Source of the DNA: Methanoculleus sp. UBA77
GTDB taxonomy: Archaea; Halobacteriota; Methanomicrobia; Methanomicrobiales; Methanoculleaceae
Length of the DNA stretch: 8,168 nucleotides
Reading direction: 5' to 3'
Assembly: GCA_002499455.1 (NCBI GenBank)
Contig: DALN01000025.1
Location: forward strand, 1-8,168
Shown: piece after piece, positions 1 through 4,852 of the stretch
Numbering within the stretch: the first letter of the stretch is position 1
How the letters are laid out: every line of letters begins with the position of its first letter
Translations under genes and position numbers: made by a program
Notes under the pieces: generated by a model
Seen by the model: only the letters and a program-made list of their open reading frames with translations
The model's database searches: none
Told to the model about the DNA's origin: nothing

Positions 1-112
1 TCATCCCGTAGCACCGGACCTCCTCCTTGAAGAACCGCTGGCTCTTTGCGCAGATCTCGGGGTCCGCATGCGCCGCGAACTCCTCCCGTATCGCCTCGAC
101 GACCGGATCCAT
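1..112 (-). CDS. DNA alkylation repair protein, AlkD-like (N-terminal fragment)
   Basis: This is the 5' end of a minus-strand gene cut by the left edge, leaving 37 codons. The peptide starts MDPVVEAIREEF and contains SQRFFKEEV followed by CYG. This is the usual opening of AlkD/DNA-alkylation-repair HEAT-repeat proteins, where a helix ending in 'QRFFKE' precedes 'xYG(V/M)'. Family members are soluble glycosylases of about 220-240 residues that remove positively charged alkylated purines such as 3-methyladenine and 7-methylguanine; the catalytic part lies outside the window. The ATG at 112 is chosen because homologues begin at this point. There is no clear Shine-Dalgarno site, but a TATA-like TTTAT lies about 28 bases upstream, which suggests a leaderless transcript. 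The call rests on one short motif block, so the family is likely but the activity is unproven. Confidence 0.72.
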   Translation of the reverse strand, partial: MDPVVEAIREEFAAHADPEICAKSQRFFKEEVRCYGM

Positions 113-296
113 ACGAGGATCTACGGAGGGAAGAGGGATAAACAATGCGGCACGCTTATCCACGTCCCGCGCGATCCGGGCGCGGCCACCGGTCGGTGGC
201 GGCGTGCGGCCTTCGTCCCGGCCGCTATACCCGGAAGCCTCGCTCCAGAGCCCTGCAGGGCGATCGGAAGAAGAGGGGAAGGAAACTCCCGGAACC
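113..296. other. Intergenic spacer between the histidine kinase stop and the AlkD-like start
   Basis: This spacer of 184 bases separates two minus-strand genes. Read on the minus strand just after the kinase stop codon there is a pyrimidine-rich run (about 268-288, for example TTTCCTTCCCCTCTTCTTCC) that could help end transcription, though it is not a plain T-run. A 12-base palindrome lies at 250-261. The right-to-left end of the spacer carries the probable TATA box of the AlkD-like gene. I see no credible coding sequence in it. Confidence 0.4.
138..142 (-). promoter_or_regulatory. TATA-like box for the AlkD-like gene
   Basis: Read on the minus strand the sequence is TTGTTTATCCC. The TTTAT core is centred about 28 bases before the ATG at 112, which is the normal archaeal TATA-to-start-site distance. 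Transcription would therefore begin at or very near the start codon, matching the lack of a ribosome site. The call comes from spacing and composition only. Confidence 0.35.
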
Positions 297-2267
297 TCAC
301 GGCTGCCGGCCGTTCACCCGGTACGCGGCCGCCGGCACCAGGACCTCGAACCGCGCTCCCTCGCCCGGCGTCCCGGTCTCCCTGATGGAGAGCCCGGTGA
401 TGGCGAGGACCTCTTTTGCGATGAACAGCCCGAAACCGGTGTGCTTGAAGTATTTCCGCTCGAAGATGTTCTGCTTCTCGCTCGCGGGAACACCGACCCC
501 ATCGTCCTCACAGACGATCCGGAGGCAGTCACCCGAATTCTCGGCGAAGAACTGGATCTTCGTGAGTTTTCCGCCGTGCCGCAGGGCATTCTCCGCCATG
601 TTGTAGAATACTTTCTCAAGGAGCGGATCGGCAAATACTTCGACGTCCCGGAGATCGACCGAGAGCGTCACCTCGCCGCGATCGAGGTTTTTTGTCGCCT
701 GCTCGATCGTCGACCCGACATCCTGCCATCTGGGGAGCCTGACGCCAATCTCCTGGTACTCCTTGGTGAACTCGATCTGGCGGCGGGCCATCTCTCCGGC
801 CTTACCCATCTTCGTGAGGTAATCGCGGAGGACCGGATCGGTCGCCTGTTCTTCGGCCATACGAAGGTAGCCGAGGACCACGGTGAGCTGGTTGAGGACG
901 TCGTGCCGGGTGATGCTCGAGAGGAGATTCAACTTTTTGTTTGCCAGTCTGACCGCTTCCTCCGTCTTCTTGCGCTGGGTGATATCGCGGGCGATGCCCA
1001 CCATGCCGATGACCTTCCCGGAGCTCTCCAGGATGGGCGACCGTATCGTCTCAAAGATGGATCTGCCGTTCCCCGCGCCGATGAAACTCTCTTCGACGAC
1101 TGCCGGCCCTTTGCTCGCCATCATCTTCCGGTTTTCTTCGTTGAATTTCTCTGCCGCTTCCGCCCCGAAACAGATATCGCAGGTATTGCCCACCAGGGTC
1201 GCCGGGTCGACGCCCACCATGTCGGCGAACTTCCGGTTTACCGCAATGAAACGCGATTCGGCATCCATCAGCCAGGCCAGGTCCGGGATGTTGTCGATGA
1301 GGGTCTGCAGCTCGGCATTCTTCTTCTGCAACTCCTCCTCCATCCGCTTGCGCTCGGTGATATCCTGGTTCGCCCCGTAGACTTTCACGGGCTTCCCGCC
1401 GGCATCCTTCACGCACTTGACCCTGGCGAGGATATGGCGGATTGTGCCGTCCCTGCGTATAATCCGGTGCTCTACCTGCTGGACTTCCGGAACGGCCCCT
1501 TCTGTCGTTCTGGCCATTACCCCGGCGATGAACTCGCGGTCGTCGGGATGCACGAACTCCCGTGCATACCTCTCCATGGACATCACGTTCCCGCCCTCCC
1601 TGGCCGCGGTCGTGCCGTAGAGAGAGTAGAACTGGTCATTGAACGTGAACGTCTGGGCCTCGAGATCCTCCTCCCATTTCACCAGCCGGGCGATATCCAT
1701 CGCGTCTGTCAGTTCGGCCTCGGTCCGGCGGGTGATCTCTTCCGCCCTCTTCTGTTCCGTGACATCGATCAGGATGGCAACGCTCTCCGTCGTGCCGGGA
1801 ATCACGTCGACGCTGAGAAAGATGTCGCGGATCTCGCCGGAACGCGAGAGAAACCTGAACTCATACTGGGTTTCGGCCTTCTCATCCAGCTCACGCCGGA
1901 GCAGGTGCTGCTCTTTCATCCTCGCGAGGTCTTCGGGGACGACGAACTCTGTCCAGCGCTTCTTTCCCTCGATCTCGGACTTCGGGTAACCGGAAAGGTG
2001 CTCGAACTTCGAGTTGGCAAGGCTGATGATGCAGTCGGCGTCAAGGACGGTGATTGCAGCGCCTGCGTTCTCAAAGACCATCCGATACCGCTCCTCACTC
2101 CTGCGCAGTACTTCGTCTGCCCGCTTGCGCCCGGTGATATCCGGGTTCAGGCCGGCTATGCCGCTCTCCACCCCGGCGAGTGCCGCGGCAACCTCGTTCT
2201 GCTCCTCTGCAGAGAGGCGTTGAAGCAGGGGCCGGAGTGTTCTTCGGAGGTGTTCCAGTTGCTCCAT
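297..2267 (-). CDS. Cytoplasmic sensor histidine kinase with three PAS domains
   Basis: This 656-residue protein has no membrane segment or signal peptide, so it should sense something inside the cell. After a helical start (about 1-50) come PAS domains at about 57-170, 186-307 and 316-433. Each ends in the usual PAC tail (VTEQKRAEE, DITERKRMEE, DITQRKKTEE). The H-box RHDVLNQLTVVLGYL puts the phosphorylated histidine at 455. The ATPase domain shows the N-box (NMAENALRHGG, from 556), the G1 box DDGVGVP (588-594) and the G2 box HTGFGLF (609-615). The H-box and 'HTGFGLF' are of the type common in methanogen kinases. The third PAS holds a CDIC pair (Cys363/366), a possible redox or metal site, but this is speculation. 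The start at 2267 (MEQLEHLRRTL) has an AGGA nearby; a GTG at 2333 would add 22 unlikely residues. No response regulator is in view, so its partner is unknown. Confidence 0.9.
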   Translation of the reverse strand: MEQLEHLRRTLRPLLQRLSAEEQNEVAAALAGVESGIAGLNPDITGRKRADEVLRRSEERYRMVFENAGAAITVLDADCIISLANSKFEHLSGYPKSEIEGKKRWTEFVVPEDLARMKEQHLLRRELDEKAETQYEFRFLSRSGEIRDIFLSVDVIPGTTESVAILIDVTEQKRAEEITRRTEAELTDAMDIARLVKWEEDLEAQTFTFNDQFYSLYGTTAAREGGNVMSMERYAREFVHPDDREFIAGVMARTTEGAVPEVQQVEHRIIRRDGTIRHILARVKCVKDAGGKPVKVYGANQDITERKRMEEELQKKNAELQTLIDNIPDLAWLMDAESRFIAVNRKFADMVGVDPATLVGNTCDICFGAEAAEKFNEENRKMMASKGPAVVEESFIGAGNGRSIFETIRSPILESSGKVIGMVGIARDITQRKKTEEAVRLANKKLNLLSSITRHDVLNQLTVVLGYLRMAEEQATDPVLRDYLTKMGKAGEMARRQIEFTKEYQEIGVRLPRWQDVGSTIEQATKNLDRGEVTLSVDLRDVEVFADPLLEKVFYNMAENALRHGGKLTKIQFFAENSGDCLRIVCEDDGVGVPASEKQNIFERKYFKHTGFGLFIAKEVLAITGLSIRETGTPGEGARFEVLVPAAAYRVNGRQP

Positions 2268-2508
2268 GTCAGATTCCTGTCTGGTGTCGGTAGGGCGACA
2301 GAGGGGTTTTGCGGGAGAACCACAGGTGCGCACCCCCGGGTCCGGTCCTCCTGTACGTGAAGAGCGCCGGTCGGCGGCCGTGCCGGCCCGGCTACGCGCT
2401 TCTCCGATCTGCGATGCATATGCCCGGTCTCTCGCGGCGTCGAGGTCGGCTCCGCTGTCCGCCTGCGGTGCTGAACACGGCGTTCTATAGCCAATTAGGG
2501 TGTTTGAT

Positions 2509-2520
2509 GGTATATCTATT
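2509..2520 (-). promoter_or_regulatory. TATA-like element, candidate promoter of the histidine kinase
   Basis: On the minus strand the sequence reads GAAAATAGATATACC within an AT-rich island. A purine/A-rich stretch precedes the TATA-like core, as expected for an archaeal BRE. Transcription would start about 25 bases further on, giving a leader of over 200 bases before the kinase ATG. A second TATA-like CTATAG sits at about 2485-2490. Neither is certain. Confidence 0.3.
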
Positions 2521-2547
2521 TTCTTTCATAAGGGGTGTTATCCTGTT

Positions 2548-2577
2548 CGTTAAGGTAAAAGCATGCCTTTAAAAAGG
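2548..2577 (-). terminator. Possible T-rich terminator downstream of the GNAT gene
   Basis: About 110 bases after the acetyltransferase stop codon, the minus strand carries CCCTTTTTAAAGG and then GCTTTTACC. Archaeal polymerase commonly terminates at short T-runs like these without needing a hairpin. The T-runs are short, so this is tentative. The same AT-rich block also contains TTTAAAAA on the plus strand, which could instead be promoter-like. Confidence 0.25.
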
Positions 2578-2685
2578 GCTACGGGCCCGGAGCGGGAATC
2601 TATCCGGTCCCCGGACGAGGGAGGCACAACCACGACCGGAGGCGAAGCATACACAGGAGCAAAAGCCCATCCCGCCCGATGCGGA

Positions 2686-3702
2686 TCAGCGGCCTGCCGT
2701 CCTGCTCCTCCGCTCAAGGAGGAGCACGTCCCGCCACCTGCCGTCCTTCGTCCGGCCCGGCCGTTCGCGGCGGCCGATGACACGAAACCCGTGCTTCGCG
2801 TGGAGGGCGAGGCTCGCTTCGTTCTCCGGGAATATGCCAGCCTGGAGCGTCCAGATCCCCTCCCGCTCCGATGCGGCGATGAGTGCGGAGAGAAGCGCGC
2901 TTCCGACCCCCCGACCGCGGGCGTCCCGCCCGACATAGATGCTGATCTCCGCGACACCGGCGTAGGCCGGTCGGCCGGAGACGGGGCTCGCCGCCGCCCA
3001 GCCGAGTGCCCCCCGGCCATCGGTCGCAACCAGACGGCAGGCCCGGACGTGGCCCGCGTCCCAGCGCTCCCACGACGGCGCCTCCGCTTCAAACGTCGCG
3101 TTGCCATCGGCGATACCTTCGAGGTAGATCCGGCGGATCTCTTCCCAGTCGGCGGCGCACATCTCTCGTATACTGCACGCCGCGCCGGGGGATCCCGCGT
3201 CTCCGGCCGGCCGTGGGGATACATTCTCCCGCACCTGCTCGAGCACCGTCCGGCGGGGGTAGAACCCGAATCTCCGGTAGAACAGGAAGACCTCCTCATT
3301 CCCCTCCGCGACCGCCACCCGGTTCTCGACCGAGCCGTTCTCGTCCAGCCACGCAAGCGCCCGGCGCATGAGCGCCGTGCCGACACCCTGCGAGCGGTAG
3401 GCCTCGTCGACGTAGAGCGACTCGATCTCCCCGGTGCGCTCTGCCGAGAACGAGGTTACACAGTATCCTACGCACCGGCCCCCCGCCGGATCGCAGGCCA
3501 GGTCGACCCGGAGGTCTCCCGCCTCTGCGCACCGGATAAAGTGCGCCTTCCGGTCGTCAAAGGTCGTCGTCTCGAAGAAGGCCCGGAACGTCCGGGCACG
3601 GACGCGGTGGTGTTCGCAGATCCGGTTCCAGAGCGGGCGAATGATCTCGATACCGCCGATATCCGTGGTGCGGTACTCGACGGGAGGCACCGGTCCGGTC
3701 AT
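2686..3702 (-). CDS. Tandem GNAT N-acetyltransferase with a phosphinothricin-acetyltransferase-like C-terminal half
   Basis: This 338-residue soluble protein is made of two GNAT folds in one chain. GNAT enzymes move an acetyl group from acetyl-CoA to an amine. Domain 1 (about 7-155) has a central strand EIESLYVDEAYRSQGVGTAL whose QGVG loop (105-108) binds the CoA pyrophosphate; its substrate is unclear. Domain 2 (about 175-332) has AEISIYVGRDARGRGVGSAL with RGRGVGS (262-268), then GIFPENEASLALHAKHGF. This pattern is typical of the Pat/Bar/MddA group that acetylates phosphinothricin or methionine sulfoximine-like amino acids. Single-domain family members are about 160-180 residues, so this is a fusion joined by a Pro/Gly/Ala-rich linker at about 160-175. 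The ATG at 3702 has a good upstream GGGGGAGATGA site and overlaps the stop of a 32-codon ORF by ATGA, so its translation is probably coupled. The fold is secure, the substrates are not. Confidence 0.85.
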   Translation of the reverse strand: MTGPVPPVEYRTTDIGGIEIIRPLWNRICEHHRVRARTFRAFFETTTFDDRKAHFIRCAEAGDLRVDLACDPAGGRCVGYCVTSFSAERTGEIESLYVDEAYRSQGVGTALMRRALAWLDENGSVENRVAVAEGNEEVFLFYRRFGFYPRRTVLEQVRENVSPRPAGDAGSPGAACSIREMCAADWEEIRRIYLEGIADGNATFEAEAPSWERWDAGHVRACRLVATDGRGALGWAAASPVSGRPAYAGVAEISIYVGRDARGRGVGSALLSALIAASEREGIWTLQAGIFPENEASLALHAKHGFRVIGRRERPGRTKDGRWRDVLLLERRSRTAGR

Positions 3703-3797
3703 GCCTCATCTCCCCCTGCCTTCGCCGGGCAGCCCCGGGCGCAGAGCGCTACTCCGGCCGGAGAGCGGAAGGTCTTGCCGTTCTTTGTGTAAGCCAT
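3699..3797 (-). CDS. Small 32-residue protein, translationally coupled to the GNAT gene
   Basis: I do not recognise this small ORF. It starts MAYTKNGKTFRSPAGVALC and is basic at the front and acidic at the very end. It has two cysteines at 19 and 23 in a CARGC arrangement and no membrane segment. Evidence that it is real: GGAG (ctcc on the plus strand, 3803-3806) sits 5 bases before the ATG; a TATA-like box lies about 38 bases upstream; and its TGA overlaps the ATG of the acetyltransferase (ATGA at 3699-3702). It could be a genuine small protein, perhaps a partner or substrate of the acetyltransferase, or a leader peptide whose translation controls the downstream gene. Sequence conservation was not tested. 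Confidence 0.55.
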   Translation of the reverse strand: MAYTKNGKTFRSPAGVALCARGCPAKAGGDEA

Positions 3798-3831
3798 GGT
3801 TGCTCCGATGAACGCTGGTTATCAGTATCTT

Positions 3832-3838
3832 CTATATT
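3832..3838 (-). promoter_or_regulatory. TATA-like box for the small ORF and GNAT unit
   Basis: On the minus strand the sequence is CCGGAATATAGAAG, an AT-rich core in GC-rich DNA. It is centred about 38 bases before the ATG at 3797. A start site 25-28 bases downstream would leave a leader of roughly 10-13 bases, just long enough to include the GGAG ribosome site. The element lies in the 83-base gap after the metallophosphoesterase stop, so the GNAT unit probably has its own promoter. Confidence 0.4.
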
Positions 3839-3880
3839 CCGGGGGCGCATTTTACCTTAACGTTCAGTTCGCCAGAGATA

Positions 3881-4771
3881 TCACCGATTCCGATGCATAT
3901 GGCGTTCTGCCGCGGGGTTCCGCCGACCCGCCCCCGCCTTCCCGAGATACCGCTCGATATGCGTCTTCCTGATCCCCATCCCGATCAGGCGCCGGAAGAC
4001 CTCCTCCCGGCCGATGCTCGCGAGTTCCTCTCTCGCCCGCCGCAACGCCCTGACTTCGTCGGGATACGGAAGCGGCCCCGTCCCCTCCGTCAGGCGCCGG
4101 AACTCCGCGGCATCGCACCCGGCCGCGGCGATCCCCTCCCCCGGGCGCATGGTGATCCGGCACGCCCCGGCAATATACTCGATCCGCCGCCACCCACCCT
4201 CCCAGTCGATCACCGCGTACGAGGCCGGGGAGCAGTCGATGGCGACATACGCCTTCCCGGCGATCTCTCCCGCCATCATCCCGTAATGGCCGGTGAGGAT
4301 GCACGATGCCGGGAGGTCGAAGAGCCAGACCCGGTTCGCGAGGGGTGCGTGGGCCACCACGATATCGGCTTCCTCACGAACCGACCCGGCCACCCTCTTC
4401 TCCTTCCCGGTGGGAACGCCGAGGAAGCGGATGCCGCAGACGGTCTCCGCCTTCCCCGACACCTCGTGGATGCAGGGGCTCTCCTCTGCCGCCTCCCGGA
4501 CCCGGCCGTAGGTGCCCATGGTGTCATCGTTGTTCCCCTCGACGACGACGCAGTGCCTCCCCGCCCCTGCGATCTCGCGGAGGAGGCCGAGGAAGAGCCC
4601 CGTCTCGTCGAGCCCGGACCGGGAGCACCGGTCGTAGGCGGCGTCGCCGGCAAAGACGACGATATCGGGCTCGGCCTCCCCGATCCGGCGGAGGAACGAG
4701 GCCGCATCGACCTTCGTACCCCGCCCCCTCGTCCCCCAGGCGAGATCGCTGAACGCGAGGATCCTTACCAT
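3881..4771 (-). CDS. Calcineurin-like metallophosphoesterase family protein, some metal-site motifs altered
   Basis: This 296-residue soluble protein has the general motif order of metallophosphoesterases: FSDLAWG (Asp9), VFAGDAAYD (Asp43), VEGNNDD (Asn80), VAHAPL (His141) and LTGHYG (His162). These enzymes use two metal ions to cleave phosphomonoesters or phosphodiesters. Here motif I reads Asp-Leu-Ala instead of Asp-x-His, and the last motif reads GHYG instead of GHxH, so two usual metal ligands appear to be missing. GNND itself is found in the small archaeal YfcE-like members. A helical tail of about 80 residues (from about 212) follows the catalytic fold and is not something I recognise. 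The ATG at 4771 is the only sensible start; a ribosome site is not clear and the transcript could be leaderless. It is divergent from the heme operon. Substrate and even catalytic activity are open. Confidence 0.75.
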   Translation of the reverse strand: MVRILAFSDLAWGTRGRGTKVDAASFLRRIGEAEPDIVVFAGDAAYDRCSRSGLDETGLFLGLLREIAGAGRHCVVVEGNNDDTMGTYGRVREAAEESPCIHEVSGKAETVCGIRFLGVPTGKEKRVAGSVREEADIVVAHAPLANRVWLFDLPASCILTGHYGMMAGEIAGKAYVAIDCSPASYAVIDWEGGWRRIEYIAGACRITMRPGEGIAAAGCDAAEFRRLTEGTGPLPYPDEVRALRRAREELASIGREEVFRRLIGMGIRKTHIERYLGKAGAGRRNPAAERHMHRNR

Positions 4772-4852
4772 GGACCGGGGTTACTCCGCGGGGGATGATA
4801 GGTCTCGCGGTCATCCAAAGGTTGATGTCGGCCGCGGTCAGAGATCCGGGGA
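4772..4852. promoter_or_regulatory. Divergent promoter region between the metallophosphoesterase and the heme operon
   Basis: These 81 bases must contain the start signals for both divergent genes. On the minus strand CTATCAT lies about 30 bases before the metallophosphoesterase ATG and could serve as its TATA box. On the plus strand no convincing TATA box is visible; GATGATAG at about 4794 is only a weak candidate. A partial ribosome site (GAGAT, then GGGGA directly before the ATG) precedes the heme operon. Confidence 0.35.

Larger units (their letters stand above)
2268..2685. other. 418-base gene-free region upstream of the histidine kinase
   Basis: This spacer lies between the stop of the GNAT gene and the start of the kinase, both on the minus strand. 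The half next to the kinase (2268-2480) is GC-rich and would form a leader of about 220 bases if transcription starts near the AT-rich block. The block at 2485-2577 is sharply AT-rich compared with the surroundings. It holds a TATA-like element for the kinase and two T-runs downstream of the GNAT stop that could terminate that gene. Short open frames exist on both strands, but none has a ribosome site or recognisable product. Confidence 0.5.

Noticed and set aside
250..261. 12-base perfect palindrome GCCCTGCAGGGC after the kinase stop
   Set aside because: About two such palindromes are expected by chance in a window of this size, and no T-run follows it.
2268..2333. GTG start 22 codons upstream for the histidine kinase
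   Set aside because: The extra residues are Pro/Arg/Cys-rich, without a domain or a good ribosome site, while the ATG at 2267 begins a plausible helix.
27..2360. Very long open frame on the plus strand opposite the histidine kinase
   Set aside because: It is antisense to a gene with clear PAS, H-box and ATPase motifs. Its own translation shows no recognisable domain and is an effect of GC-rich codon use on the opposite strand.
2485..2529. A 14-codon minus-strand mini-ORF beginning MKENRY in the kinase leader
   Set aside because: It lacks a ribosome site and overlaps the candidate TATA element, so it would probably not be within the transcript.
2309..2572. Plus-strand ORF with a hydrophobic C-terminus in the gene-free region
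   Set aside because: The hydrophobic stretch comes from translating the AT-rich promoter block. There is no ribosome site and no recognised family.
2563..3792. Long plus-strand open frame opposite the GNAT gene
   Set aside because: The minus strand encodes two GNAT domains with intact motifs. The plus-strand peptide is rich in Pro, Arg and Ala and shows no domain.
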